A DNA stretch of 64,000 nucleotides from Myxococcota bacterium (GTDB taxonomy: Bacteria > Myxococcota_A > UBA9160 > UBA4427), in assembly GCA_041389495.1 (NCBI GenBank), contig JAWKRT010000005.1, positions 235,001 to 299,000 on the forward strand. Reading direction: 5' to 3'. The translations under genes were made by a program, and so were the position numbers. Under the pieces are notes generated by a model, which saw only the letters and a program-made list of their open reading frames with translations, made no database searches and had not been told where the DNA came from. Below, one piece after another: positions 18,688 through 29,100 of this stretch (positions within the stretch are counted from its first letter, which is position 1; every line of letters starts with the position of its first letter).

Positions 18688-19298
18688 TCGCGCGCGTCGA
18701 GGGAGTCCTGCGCGACAAGGAGCCGACGCGCATCGTCGTCGACGTCGCCGGCGTCGGCTACGAGCTCCACGTGTCGCTGCACTCGTACGCCGCGCTGCCC
18801 GACGAGGGCAAGACGGTCGCCATGCACGTGCACACGCACGTGCGCGAGGAGGCGATCCAGCTCTTCGGCTTCGCGTCGCGCGCGGAGCGCGACGTCTTCG
18901 AGCTGCTGCTGCGCGCGAGCCGCGTCGGGCCGCGGCTCGCGCAGACGGTGCTCTCCGGCATGCCGCCCGAACGCCTCCTCGCGAGCCTTCGCGCGAGCGA
19001 CGTGACGGCCCTCTGCCGCATCCCCGGCGTCGGACGCAAGCTCGCCGAGCGCATGGTCGTCGAGCTGCGCGATCGCGCGGCCGAGCTCGCGCTCGGCGGT
19101 GCGGAGGCCGCCGCGTCCGCTGGCGCCGCCGCCGCTCCCGCCGCGAGCGCGGAGGACGAGGCGTTGTCGGCGCTCACGAATCTCGGTTACCCGCGCGCGC
19201 AGGCGGAGAAGGTCGTCGCGGCCGCGCGCGCCGAGGCGGGAGACGGGGCGTCGACGGAGGCGCTGATCCGCGCCGCGTTGCGCGGGCTCGCGGGCTAG
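18684..19298 (+). CDS. ruvA: Holliday junction DNA helicase subunit RuvA
   Basis: 204 residues; RuvA tetramers bind the four-way junction and load RuvB. The N-terminal OB fold begins VIARVEGVL, the helix-hairpin-helix is IPGVGRKLAERMVVEL, and domain III, which contacts RuvB, is ALTNLGYPRAQAEKVV. Domain III is joined through an Ala-rich linker. I chose GTG 18684, which overlaps the ruvC stop (GTGA) and matches the usual start. GTG 18663 would add seven residues inside ruvC. Confidence 0.93.
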   Translation: MIARVEGVLRDKEPTRIVVDVAGVGYELHVSLHSYAALPDEGKTVAMHVHTHVREEAIQLFGFASRAERDVFELLLRASRVGPRLAQTVLSGMPPERLLASLRASDVTALCRIPGVGRKLAERMVVELRDRAAELALGGAEAAASAGAAAAPAASAEDEALSALTNLGYPRAQAEKVVAAARAEAGDGASTEALIRAALRGLAG

Positions 19299-19369
19299 GT
19301 GCCACTCGGCCCGCGCACGCGGGCCGAGCGCGCGGCGGGAGGCGCCGAGGGAGACGCGAGGGAGACGGG

Positions 19370-20419
19370 ATGGGCGAACGAAGCGAGGGACTGCGCGGCG
19401 ACGCGAGCGTCGATCCGCGCGCCGACGAGCGTCACTTCGAGGAGTCGCTGCGCCCGCGCGCGCTCGCCGACATGGTCGGCCAGCGGCGGCTGCGCGAGAA
19501 CCTCGCCGTCTTCGTGAAGGCGGCGCGCGCGCGCGGCGAAGCCCTCGACCACGTGCTCTTCCACGGACCGCCCGGGCTCGGCAAGACGTCGCTCGCCCGC
19601 ATCGTCGCGAACGAGCTCGGTGCGCAGTTCCGCGCGACGAGCGGCCCGGTCGTCGAGCGACCGGGCGACCTCGCCGCGCTGCTCTCGAACCTCGAGCCCG
19701 GCGACGTGCTGTTCATCGACGAGATCCACCGCCTCTCGGCCGCGGTCGAGGAGATCCTCTACCCCGCGATGGAGGACTTCCAGCTCGACCTCATGATCGG
19801 CGAGGGGCCCGCTGCGCGATCCTTCCGCCTCGATCTCCCCCGCTTCACGCTCGTCGGTGCGACGACGCGCGCCGGTCTGCTCACGTCGCCGCTGCGCGAC
19901 CGCTTCGGATGGAGCGCGCGGCTCGAGTACTACCCGGTCGACGATCTCGCCGAGATCGTGCGCCGCTCGGGTCGCATCCTCGGCGTCGACGTCGACGCCG
20001 ACGCCGCGGGTGAGATCGCGTCGCGCTGCCGCGGCACGCCGCGGATCGCGAACCGCCTGCTGCGCCGCGTGCGCGACTTCGCGTCCGTCGACGGCGCGGC
20101 CGACGGCCGCGTCTCGCTCGCGACCGCGCGCCACGCGCTCGAGCGTCTCGACGTGGACGAGGCGGGGCTCGACGCCCTCGACCGCAGCTTCATGCTGACG
20201 CTGCTCGAGAAGTTCGACGGCGGGCCGGTCGGGCTCGACACGCTCGCCGCCGCCGTCGGCGAGGACCGCGGAACGATCGAGGACGTCGTCGAGCCCTACC
20301 TCATCCACCAGGGCTTCCTCGATCGCACGCCCCGCGGCCGCGTCGCGACGCGCCGCGCGCGTGAGCACTTCGGCGTCGCGGCGCCCGAGACGCCGGGCGC
20401 GCAGCGGCGCCTCCTCTGA
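19370..20419 (+). CDS. ruvB: Holliday junction branch migration ATPase RuvB
   Basis: 349 residues; the hexameric AAA+ motor of branch migration. Walker A is GPPGLGKTSLA, Walker B is DVLFIDEIHR, sensor 1 is LVGATTRAGLLTSPLRDRFG with the arginine finger, and the C-terminal winged helix contains QGFLDRTPRGR. The ATG at 19370 is preceded by GGGAGACGG. It is 71 nt downstream of ruvA and completes the cluster. Confidence 0.96.
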   Translation: MGERSEGLRGDASVDPRADERHFEESLRPRALADMVGQRRLRENLAVFVKAARARGEALDHVLFHGPPGLGKTSLARIVANELGAQFRATSGPVVERPGDLAALLSNLEPGDVLFIDEIHRLSAAVEEILYPAMEDFQLDLMIGEGPAARSFRLDLPRFTLVGATTRAGLLTSPLRDRFGWSARLEYYPVDDLAEIVRRSGRILGVDVDADAAGEIASRCRGTPRIANRLLRRVRDFASVDGAADGRVSLATARHALERLDVDEAGLDALDRSFMLTLLEKFDGGPVGLDTLAAAVGEDRGTIEDVVEPYLIHQGFLDRTPRGRVATRRAREHFGVAAPETPGAQRRLL

Positions 20420-20450
20420 GACCGCGTGCGCGTCGACGGCGCGCCCTCGA

Positions 20451-22118
20451 CTAACGAGGCTCGTCGGGCTCGGCCGCGCGCAGGACGGGCGCGGTCGGCG
20501 TTCCGGGAAGGACTCCGCGGTTGCGGAGCACGAAGACGCGCCCGTCGGGGCTGCGCGGATCGAACGCGACGAGGTCGTCGAGCGCGTCGCCGTCGAGGTC
20601 CGCGGCCTCGATCGACGCGGCATCGAGGGGGAACGGCTGGACGGCCGCCGTGCCGCCGAACGCGGCCCCGTGCTCGCCGTCCTCGCCGAGCCGGATCGCG
20701 ATGCGGCGTGCGCCGTCGGGCAGCACGAGGTCGGCGCGCCCGTCGCCGTTCCAGTCGCCGCGCAGGTCGGGGAAGACACCCGCGATGCGCCCCGTCGTCC
20801 AATCGAGCTCGAGCGAGACACTGTCCCGCCACGTCTCGCGCAAGCCGTCGTCCGCGCCGGCGTCGAGTGCGAGCACCGAGAAGTCCACGCGCGCGCGGCC
20901 CGTCGCCACGAAGCGCAGCAGCTGGCGCGCGTTGAAGGCGAGCAGCGTGCGGAAGATCTCGCTGCGAGCGTCCCCGTCGAGGTCGAGCACGTCGACGCCG
21001 GCGATCGCGCCCTGGGTCTCGAGGCGCGCGACGTGCGCGTCGCCCGTCTCGGCGCCGGCGCCGCCGTTGCGGTGCACCTCGGTCGACGCCCAGCTCTTCA
21101 GCATCCCGCCCATCGTGCGGTCGACGACGAGATCGGCGCGCCCGTCGCGGTCGAGGTCGCGCGCGAAGATCTGCACGTCGGAGGCCGCGTGCCGGATCTC
21201 CTCTTCGTCGCTGAAGGGCTTGAACTCGGCGCGGCGCGTCGGCCCGAGGACGCCGCCCGGCGCGGGCGCGAACCCGGTCGGGCCGTCGCCGGTCGTGCGG
21301 AAGACCCACGCGCCGAACCGCCACAGCGCGAACAGGTCGTCGCGTCCGTCGCCGTCGTCGTCCGCCATCGCGAGCGCGGGCCACGCGAGCGTCGCCGTCG
21401 TGAGCTCGGGGGCGTCGGCGGGCGGCTCCGCGGTCGCGTTGCGGTAGTCGCTCTCGATCGGGAGGGCGAGCTCGACCCGCGCGCCGTCCCGCAGGCGCAG
21501 CCAGCGCACGCCGCCCGCGGTCGGGAGCAGGACGGAGAGCTCGTCGCGCCCGTTCCAGCGGCCGGCGACCGGCATGCGAGACACCGCGCGCGTGCGCGCG
21601 GGGAGCGGCAGCGGGCCGCTCCCCGCGATGCGCTGCACGGCCCCCGAGCCGTCGGTGGCGAGCACGCGGAGGCCGTCGCCCGCGACGAGGAGCAGCTCGT
21701 CGCCGGGCCAGTCCGGTCGGGCGTCGGCGCTGTCGACGCCGACGATGTCGCGCGGGATGGGCAGCGTGAAGGAGGGCACGATCGGCGCCCGTTCCGCCGT
21801 CTCGGCGCCGCCCTCCGACGCGGGCGAGCCGCCGTTCGCCGCCGGCAGGCAGGCGAAGCCGTTCGCGCGGCGGCGCTCGCGCGGCGGGACGCCGTCCACG
21901 GACAGGACGAGCAGCGTGCGCGCGAGCGGCGACGGGCACGAGACGGACGGTGCCAGGCTCCACGCCTGGACGGCGCGGCCGGGCACGCGGAGCTCGAGGA
22001 GGTCGAAGGGAGCGGAATCCGGCACGTCGGGCGCCGCATCGGCCTCGTGCGCGAGTGCGGCGGCGGCCGTCGCGAGCGCGAGGGCCGCGCGAGCGGCCGC
22101 ACCCGCGGCACCCCGCAT
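20451..22118 (-). CDS. Exported FG-GAP/VCBS repeat protein
   Basis: 555 residues with an Ala-rich signal peptide (ALALATAAAALAHEADA) and at least five calcium-loop repeats: DDDGDGRDDLFALW, DLDRDGRADLVVD, DLDGDARSEIF, DWNGDGRADLVL and DLDGDALDDLVAF. These are typical of integrin-like FG-GAP beta-propellers on the cell surface or in the periplasm. No enzymatic domain is seen. The ATG at 22118 has GGAG at 7 nt. An alternative is GTG 22178 (in frame, 20 codons longer), which lies 8 nt after a TAGAAT and could be a leaderless start. The gene converges on ruvB. Confidence 0.75.
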   Translation of the reverse strand: MRGAAGAAARAALALATAAAALAHEADAAPDVPDSAPFDLLELRVPGRAVQAWSLAPSVSCPSPLARTLLVLSVDGVPPRERRRANGFACLPAANGGSPASEGGAETAERAPIVPSFTLPIPRDIVGVDSADARPDWPGDELLLVAGDGLRVLATDGSGAVQRIAGSGPLPLPARTRAVSRMPVAGRWNGRDELSVLLPTAGGVRWLRLRDGARVELALPIESDYRNATAEPPADAPELTTATLAWPALAMADDDGDGRDDLFALWRFGAWVFRTTGDGPTGFAPAPGGVLGPTRRAEFKPFSDEEEIRHAASDVQIFARDLDRDGRADLVVDRTMGGMLKSWASTEVHRNGGAGAETGDAHVARLETQGAIAGVDVLDLDGDARSEIFRTLLAFNARQLLRFVATGRARVDFSVLALDAGADDGLRETWRDSVSLELDWTTGRIAGVFPDLRGDWNGDGRADLVLPDGARRIAIRLGEDGEHGAAFGGTAAVQPFPLDAASIEAADLDGDALDDLVAFDPRSPDGRVFVLRNRGVLPGTPTAPVLRAAEPDEPR

Positions 22119-22263
22119 CGCGGGGCTCCGGCGCCGGACGCCGCGGGCGCCGCGCGCGAGGGGCCACTCCAGCTGCACGGCGGCCGATTCTACGCGAGAG
22201 CCGCGTTCGACCGACGGCGACCGACGCGGCTCGCGCGACTCAACGCGGCCGGCGGGCCGACCG

Positions 22264-24840
22264 ATGGAGGCCGGGAACCCGGGCGCGAGGTGGAACGAAT
22301 CCGTGGGGTTGGTGGCTCGCATTGCCGCGTTCGCGCTCGCGGTCTCCCTCGGCGTCACGGCTGCGGCGGGCCTCGCCGTCCTCCACGCGCCGGACGCGGG
22401 AGCGACGCGCTCCGTTCGCGACGCGATCGCGAAGGTGAGCGGCGATCGCGCGCTCGCGTCCCGCACCCTCGACACGCTCGGCTCCGCCCCCGTCGCGTAC
22501 GGCGCCGGCGGACTCGCGCTCGCGCTGTTCGCGGTCGCCCTGCGCCGGCGCAGGGAGCGCGGCGACCCCGACGCGTCGGAGCAGGGCTCGACGGGCGGGG
22601 CGTCGAAGCTCGACCGCCGGCTCGTCAAGAAGTCGCTGAAGCAGGCACACGCGCTCGCGCGCAAGGGCCAGTACCACGACGCCGCCGAGATCCTCTTCTC
22701 GTGCGACGACTTCGACAAGGCGGCCGAGCTCTTCCTGAAGGCGGGCGAGCCGACGCGCGCCGCCGAGATCCGCCACGACCAGAACCGCTTCCTCGAGGCG
22801 GCCGAGCTCTACGTCGAGGCCGAGGATTTCGCCTCGGCCGCGACGATCTTCGCGCAGCAGGGCGAGTTCGCGCGCGCCGCCGACTGCTATCTCGAGGTGG
22901 ACGGCAAGAGCACGGCCGCCGAGATGTTCGAGAAGGCGGGCGACTTCCGGCGGGCCGCGGAGCTCTACCGCGAGGTCGAGTTCCTCCGGCACGCCGCGCA
23001 ATGTTATGTGAAGTGCCAGCTCTGGCTCGAGGCCGCGGAGTGCCTCGACCAGGTCTTCACCGACGAGACGCTCAAGGGAGGCGCGCAGGATCCGGCGAAG
23101 CAGGCCGAGCTGCTCAAGCTCGTCCGTCAGGCCGGCAAGCTCTTCCTGCGCGCGCAGGCGCCCGAGCGCGCGCTCGCGGTGCTCGAACGAGGCCGCTGCG
23201 AGGCCGAGGCCGCCGCGATCGCCATGCAGCTCGGCGAGTACGGACGCGCCTCCGAGCTCTTCAAGGACGCGGGCGACCTCGAGAAGGCCGCCGGTGCGCT
23301 GCAGGCACTCGGCGAGACCGCGGAGGCCGAGCGGCTGCTCGGCGAGCACTTCCGGAGCCAGGGCGATCTGCGCACCGCCGCCGAACACCTCGCCTCCGCG
23401 CACGACCACATGGCGGCCGGCGACCTCTACCGACAGCTCGAGGCGTTCGCCGAGGCGGGCGAGTGCTATGCGCGGCAGCAGGAGCACGCCCAGGCCGCCG
23501 AGATGTTCCACCTCGCCGGCGACCGCGTGCGCGCCGCGGACGAGTACGAGCGCGCGGGAAGCTATGCGCAGGCCGCGGAGTGCTGTGCGCTCTCGGGACA
23601 GGGCGAGCGCGAGGCCGCGCTGCTCGAGAAGGCCGGGCGCCTGCTCGAGGCGGGCCAGGCCTACCACCGCGAGGGCATGGACGACGAGGCCATCACCGTC
23701 CTCCAGCAGGTGACCGGCGAGGGCTTCGCGACCGCGTCCGCGCTCCTCGCCGACATCTTCCGCGCGCGCGGGCAGCTCTCGCTCGCGATCAAGCAGCTCC
23801 GTCAGGCGATCGGCGACGCCGAGCTCGATCGCGACACGCTCCCGATGTTCTACACGCTCGCGACGCTCTTCGAGGCGAACCACGCACCGGTCGAGGCGCT
23901 CGAGATCTACGAGAAGATCATGGGCATCGACTACCACCATCGCGACGTCGAGCAGCGCGTGGTGCGGCTGCGCCCGGCCGTGCAGGACCACGAGCCCGCG
24001 CTCACGTCGCAGGGCACGACCAGCGCGCCGACCGTCGCCGTGAGCTCGCAGTCCGGCCGCTACGAGATCGTCGGCGAGCTCGGCCGCGGCGGGATGGGCA
24101 TCGTCTACAAGGCGCGCGACACGGCGCTCGATCGCCTCGTCGCGTTCAAGGTGCTCCCCGACTCGCTGCGCGAGAACCCGCAGGCGCTCCGGAACTTCTT
24201 CCGCGAGGCGAAGGCCGCCGCGAAGCTCAACCACCCGAACATCGTGACCATCTACGACACGGGCGAGCAGGACGGCCGCTACTACATCGCGATGGAGTAC
24301 GTGGACGGCACGACGCTCAAGGAGATCCTGCGGCGACGCGGGGCGATCTCGCCCGCCGGCGTCCTCCACGTCCTGGTCCAGATCTGCGAGGCGCTCGCAT
24401 ACGCGCACGAGAAGAAGGTCGTGCACCGCGACATCAAGACGGCGAACGCGATGTGGACGCGCGACAAGAAGGCCAAGATCATGGACTTCGGCCTCGCGAA
24501 GGTCGTCGAGGAGGTGCGCAACCACACGACCGTCGTCTCGGGAACGCCGTACTACATGAGTCCCGAGCAGACGCTCGGGAAGAACGTCGACCACCGCACC
24601 GACATCTACTCGCTCGGTGTCACGGCGTTCGAGCTCGTCACGGGGAGCGTGCCGTTCAAGGAGGGCAACATCCCCTACCACCACGTCCACACGCCCGCGC
24701 CCGACGTCCGGTCGATCCGGCCCGAGGTGCCGGAGGCGCTCGCGCGGATCATCGATCGCTGCCTCGCCAAGGACGCCGATGCGCGCTTCCAGAGCGCGAC
24801 CGAGATCCTCGACGCCGTGAAGGCGTCGCTCGCGTCCTGA
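22264..24840 (+). CDS. Membrane TPR protein with C-terminal Ser/Thr kinase
   Basis: 858 residues. Two hydrophobic segments near the N-terminus (ARIAAFALAVSLGVTAAAGL and YGAGGLALALFAVAL) flank a short extracytoplasmic loop. About 480 residues of helical repeats follow, with recurring phrases such as AAELFLKAGEPTRAAEI, AAEMFEKAGDFRRAAELY and AAEMFHLAGDRVRAADEY. The protein kinase domain starts near residue 600: GRGGMGIVYKA, the ATP-binding Lys in VAFKVLP, HRDIKTAN, DFGLAK and MSPEQ, all intact, so activity is expected. In most bacterial TPR kinases the kinase comes first; here it is last. Start ATG 22264; GTG 22312 is an alternative. Confidence 0.85.
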   Translation: MEAGNPGARWNESVGLVARIAAFALAVSLGVTAAAGLAVLHAPDAGATRSVRDAIAKVSGDRALASRTLDTLGSAPVAYGAGGLALALFAVALRRRRERGDPDASEQGSTGGASKLDRRLVKKSLKQAHALARKGQYHDAAEILFSCDDFDKAAELFLKAGEPTRAAEIRHDQNRFLEAAELYVEAEDFASAATIFAQQGEFARAADCYLEVDGKSTAAEMFEKAGDFRRAAELYREVEFLRHAAQCYVKCQLWLEAAECLDQVFTDETLKGGAQDPAKQAELLKLVRQAGKLFLRAQAPERALAVLERGRCEAEAAAIAMQLGEYGRASELFKDAGDLEKAAGALQALGETAEAERLLGEHFRSQGDLRTAAEHLASAHDHMAAGDLYRQLEAFAEAGECYARQQEHAQAAEMFHLAGDRVRAADEYERAGSYAQAAECCALSGQGEREAALLEKAGRLLEAGQAYHREGMDDEAITVLQQVTGEGFATASALLADIFRARGQLSLAIKQLRQAIGDAELDRDTLPMFYTLATLFEANHAPVEALEIYEKIMGIDYHHRDVEQRVVRLRPAVQDHEPALTSQGTTSAPTVAVSSQSGRYEIVGELGRGGMGIVYKARDTALDRLVAFKVLPDSLRENPQALRNFFREAKAAAKLNHPNIVTIYDTGEQDGRYYIAMEYVDGTTLKEILRRRGAISPAGVLHVLVQICEALAYAHEKKVVHRDIKTANAMWTRDKKAKIMDFGLAKVVEEVRNHTTVVSGTPYYMSPEQTLGKNVDHRTDIYSLGVTAFELVTGSVPFKEGNIPYHHVHTPAPDVRSIRPEVPEALARIIDRCLAKDADARFQSATEILDAVKASLAS

Positions 24841-24866
24841 ATCCCCGCCTCGGACTCCCCGCGGAG

Positions 24867-24872
24867 TAGGAT
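24867..24872 (+). promoter_or_regulatory. Possible -10 of lpxC (TAGGAT)
   Basis: GCGGAGTAGGATCCCGCGC lies 46 nt before the lpxC ATG. The same TAGGATCCCGCGC string is the -10 region of the peroxiredoxin promoter at 59965. No -35 is recognisable here. Confidence 0.3.
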
Positions 24873-24918
24873 CCCGCGCGCGAGCGCGCTCGTCGCGCGC
24901 TCCGCAGCGGGGGCCGCC

Positions 24919-25761
24919 ATGCAGCGACAGCACACGCTCGCCGGAGAGGCGCGCTTCGTCGGCGTCGGTCTCCACGGCGGCCGCGTCGTCGCGATGCGCG
25001 TGGCCCCGGCGCCCGCGGACGCGGGCGTCGTGTTCGTCCGGACCGACCTCGACTCGGCCGAGATCCCCGCGCGCTCGAGCGCGCTCGGCTCGGTGCGCCG
25101 CGCGACGACGCTGCGCTGCGGCGAGGCGAGTGTCGCCACGGTCGAGCACCTGCTCGCCGCGCTCTTCGCGCTCGGCATCGACAACGCGCGCGTCGAGCTC
25201 GACGGGCCCGAGGTGCCGGCCGCCGACGGGAGCGCAGCGCCCTTCGTCGCGCTCCTCGAACGCGCCGGTCGCGTCGCGCAGGACGCGGAGCGCGTGCGGC
25301 TGCGTCTCGCGCGGCCGATCGAGATCGAGGACGGCACGCGCCGCATTCGCGCGCTCCCCGCCGACGGACTCCACGTGCGCTACGCGATCGACTTCCCGCA
25401 TCCCGCGATCGGACGCCAGGAGCTCGCGCTCGGGCCGATCGACGCCGAGCTCTTCGCGCGGGCGCTCGCGCCCGCGCGCACGTTCGGATTCGTCGAGGAG
25501 GTCGAGGCCCTGCGCAGCGCGGGTCTCGCGCTCGGTGGCGATCTCGCGAACGCGGTCGTCTTCGACGCGAAGGGCGTGATCACGCCGGGCGGGCTGCGCG
25601 TCCCCGACGAGCCCGTGCGCCACAAGGCCCTCGACCTCGTCGGCGATCTCGCCCTGCTCGGGCGGCCGCTCGACGCCGCGATCGAGGTCGAGCGCGGCGG
25701 TCACGCGCTCCACCAGCGCCTCGTCGCGGCGATCGGCGCGCAGACGGACGCGAGTGGCTGA
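24919..25761 (+). CDS. lpxC: UDP-3-O-acyl-N-acetylglucosamine deacetylase
   Basis: 280 residues; the first committed, zinc-dependent step of lipid A synthesis in the cytosol. The zinc and catalytic motifs are VEHLLAAL (His), RHKALDLVGDLALLG (His and Asp) and GGHALHQRL (His); the FVEEVEAL segment belongs to the acyl-chain passage. Slightly shorter than the E. coli enzyme (305). Its presence shows that the organism makes lipopolysaccharide. It does not sit next to ftsZ as in enterics. Confidence 0.95.
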   Translation: MQRQHTLAGEARFVGVGLHGGRVVAMRVAPAPADAGVVFVRTDLDSAEIPARSSALGSVRRATTLRCGEASVATVEHLLAALFALGIDNARVELDGPEVPAADGSAAPFVALLERAGRVAQDAERVRLRLARPIEIEDGTRRIRALPADGLHVRYAIDFPHPAIGRQELALGPIDAELFARALAPARTFGFVEEVEALRSAGLALGGDLANAVVFDAKGVITPGGLRVPDEPVRHKALDLVGDLALLGRPLDAAIEVERGGHALHQRLVAAIGAQTDASG

Positions 25762-25793
25762 GGAACGCGCGCGGGGGCGGAGCTCGCGGTCGA

Positions 25794-26138
25794 CTAGAGG
25801 TCGAGGTCCTCGAGCTCGCGCGCGAGCGCGCTGCAGCCGACGCTGTCCGTGAACTGGACGCCCATGCCGGGTGCGTGCGGGCGGCCGCCTTCGTCGGTGC
25901 GCCGCACCCACACGACGCGCCCCTCGATCTCGTGCAGCTCGTGCTGGTCCGACAGGCGGAAGCGGAGCTTGAGCAGCGAGTCCGCGCGCACCGGCTCCTC
26001 GGTCTCGATGAACAGTCCGCCCGCGCCGAGCGTGGTCGCGTACTCGCAGCGCACGCCGTCGGGCGCCATGTAGTCGACGAGCAGTCGCACCGTGCGGCGT
26101 CGGAAGCGCCGGCTCGAGTCGATCGAATTGCGTGCCAT
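25794..26138 (-). CDS. Small PilZ-domain protein
   Basis: 114 residues, a single PilZ domain. The N-terminal RRFRRRTVRLLVDY resembles the RxxxR arginine motif that binds cyclic-di-GMP, and TTLGAGGLFIETEEPV stands where D/NxSxxG is expected, with Gly-Ala-Gly-Gly in place of the exact motif. It probably binds cyclic-di-GMP or is a degenerate member. The ATG lies 11 nt after the stop of the giant TPR gene, so the two are cotranscribed. It converges on lpxC. Confidence 0.85.
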   Translation of the reverse strand: MARNSIDSSRRFRRRTVRLLVDYMAPDGVRCEYATTLGAGGLFIETEEPVRADSLLKLRFRLSDQHELHEIEGRVVWVRRTDEGGRPHAPGMGVQFTDSVGCSALARELEDLDL

Positions 26139-26149
26139 CGGCCCTCTCC

Positions 26150-29100
26150 TCAGATCTCCCGGGTCATTCGTTCGCACCAGGCACCGGTCACGCGCGCGAG
26201 CAGCCGCGATGCGGCGGCGTCCGCGTCGACGAGGTGGGTCAGGTCGTCGCCGTCCGCGGGCCGTGCCTCGGGACGCGTGCGCTGCACGAGCGCGACGAGC
26301 GCCGCGCGGAGATCGCCGCCGTTGCGGTCGACCGCGATCGCGCCGGCGAGCGCGACGAGATCGGCGCGGAACGCGGCCGCGTCGATGGCGGCGATCGCCT
26401 CGAGCGATGCGCCCTCGAGCTGCTTGCGCACGCGCCGCAGGGCGCGGCGTCCGAGCTCGGCGTCGAGCGCCGTCGCCATGTCGCCGTCGGCGTGCGGGCT
26501 CGCGGGGTCGAGAGCGAGTGCGGCGAGTGCCGTCAGCGCGGCCGCGAGGGCGGCGTCGTCGAGCCGGTCGACGGCGGGGGAGGCGATCTCGCCGAGCGCG
26601 GTCGCGATCGCGCGCGCGAGCGGGCTCGTCCCGTCGGTCTCCGGGGCCGCGGCGCGCGCGTCCGCGCGCCGCGCGGCGACCGCCGCCAGCGCATCGCTCG
26701 CCTCGTGGACGGCCCGGCGCAGCGACTCGCGCAGCGGGTCGTCGAGTCGCGCGTCGCGCGCGAGCGCGGTGCGCAGCCCGACCGAGGCGCGCTCGCGCTC
26801 CTCGGGCGTCGCGATGCCGAGCGCGCGCGCGATCGCGAGCCCGGAGAGCGCGCACGCCTCCGCGTTCGCATGCTCGGCCATGCGGCGCAGCGAGCGGAGC
26901 GAGCCGGCGTGTGTCGGCGCGCGCCGCAGGATCTCGCGGTGCGCGGCGACCGCGTCGCGCCGCCGCGACGGGATCAGCGCGAGCAGCGACGCGAGCTTGG
27001 CGCGCGCCTCGCTGCGCTCCGGGTCGAGTGCGAGTGCGGCCTCGTAGGCGGAGATCGCCTCGTCGACGTCCTCGAGCGGCCCCGCGAGCAGGCGCGCCCG
27101 CTCCTCGTGGACCCGCGCGAGCTCGAGATCGTCGGGATGGGGATGCGCGACCGCGAAGCGCGCGAGCGCGTCGGCGGCGTCGCGCCAGCGGCCGGCCGCG
27201 CGCTCGAGCCGGGCGTGCGCGAGTGCGGCCGCGACGTCCCGCGGCTCGAGCCGCGCGCGCTCGGCCCAGGCCTCCGCCGCATCGCCGCGTCGACCGCGCG
27301 CTTCGAGCAGCTCCGCGCGGAGCCGCGCGATGCGCGCGAGCATCGGCACGTCGCCGTCCGCCGCCGCGCGCGCCTCGTCGGCGAGCGCGAGCGCGGCGTC
27401 CGTGTCGCCGGCCTCCGCGCGCAGCTCGGCGAGCGCGGCGCGGGCCTCGGCCGCGCCGGGGTCGAGCTCGCACGCGAGCTCGAGGTGCGCGCGCGCCGCG
27501 TCGCGGTCGCCCGTCGCGTCGAGGAGCACAGAGGCGGCGCGCGCGTGTGCGCGCGCGGCCTCCGCGGGCTCGCGCGCCGCATCCGCGAGCGCCTCGATCT
27601 CGGCGACGCAGGCCGACGCGTCGCCGGCGCGCAGCAGGGCGCGGATGCGCCCCTCGCGCGCGGTGGCGAGCGCCGGGTCGATCGCGAGCGCCTCGCGGTA
27701 GCGCTCGACGGCGTCGCCGTCGCGCCCCGCGAGCTCGAGCGCTTCGCCGACGATCGCGAGATGGAGCGCGCGCTGCGGGTCGGGCGCGTCGAGCGCGAGT
27801 CGCCGCTCGAGCAGCTCGCGCGCTCCGGGCACGTCGCCCGTCGACCAGAGGACGGAGGCGGCGCCGTCGAGCGCGTCCGCCGAGTCCGGGTCGATCTCGA
27901 GTGCCGCTCCGAAGAAGACCGCGGCCGATTCCCAGCTCTCGCGCGCCGCCGCGGCGCGGCCGCCGACGAGCGCGGCTTCGAGCCGGAGCGCGTCGTCGAG
28001 GTGTCCCGCGTCGTCGTCGCCGCGCGCGCCCGCGCCCTCGAGCGCGCGTCCCGCTGCGGCAAGGGCTTCGTCGAGGTCGCCGACGCTCTCGGCGGTGCGC
28101 GCGAGATGCGCGTGGGCCCACGGCGCGCCCGGGTCGGCCGCGACGGCCGAACGCAGCAGCGCGCGCGCGCGCGCCGCGTCCTCCGGCTCGATCTCGAGCG
28201 CGGCGGCCACCCAGCGCGAGCAGGCCTCGCTGCCCTGCGAGAGCGCGGCCGCGCGCTCGAGCGCTTCGGTCGCCGCTGCGCGCCGCTGCGCGCCGTCCTC
28301 GCGCCGGGCGAGCGCATCCCATGCGTCGCGCGAGCCGGGCTCGCACGCGGTCGCGCGCCGCGTGCGCTCGAGCGCGTCGTCGGTGCGCGAGAGCTCGGTG
28401 AGCTGGTCGGCGAGGCGCAGGTGGTCGACGGCGCGTGCGCCGCCGTCCGGACGGTCGCACCACGAAGCGAACGTCTCGCAGTAGCGCGCGAGGTCGCCCG
28501 AGACGCGGACGAGCGCGGCCCACGCGAGGTGGTCGCCGGGCGCGAGCGCAGAGATCGAGGCAGCGGCGTCGTAGGCGGCGAGGGCGCGCGCAGGGTCGTT
28601 GGCGAAGTCGCGCGCGATCGCTCCCGCGCGCAGCCACGCCTCGCAGCGGCGTGCGGGCTCGCGCTCGCCGAGCGCGGCGCACTCGCGCTCGTAGAGGTCG
28701 AGCGCCTCGTCGAACTCCTCGCGCGCCTCGCAGATCCGCTCGAGCGCGCGCAGCGACGCGAGGTCGGCCGCGTCGAGCGCGATGGCGGCGCGGTACGCCT
28801 TGGCGGCGCGCTCGGCGTCGCCGAGCCGCTCCGCACACACGTCGCCGAGCCGTCGGAACAGGCCGCCGCGCTCCGCGGGCGGTGCGTCGGGGCGCAGTGC
28901 GAGCTCGCGGTCGAGCGTCGCGGCGACCTCGTCGGCGCGGCCGAGCCGCTCGGCGCAGTCGCGGAGCCCGCGCAGGGCCTCGAGCGACTCGGGATCGGCG
29001 GCGAGCGCGCGCCGGTGCGCCTCGGCCGCCGCGCCGGGGGCGTGGAAGACCTCGCTGCGGATGCGCGCCAGCGCGAGCGCGCGCGCCGCGTCGTCCTCGT

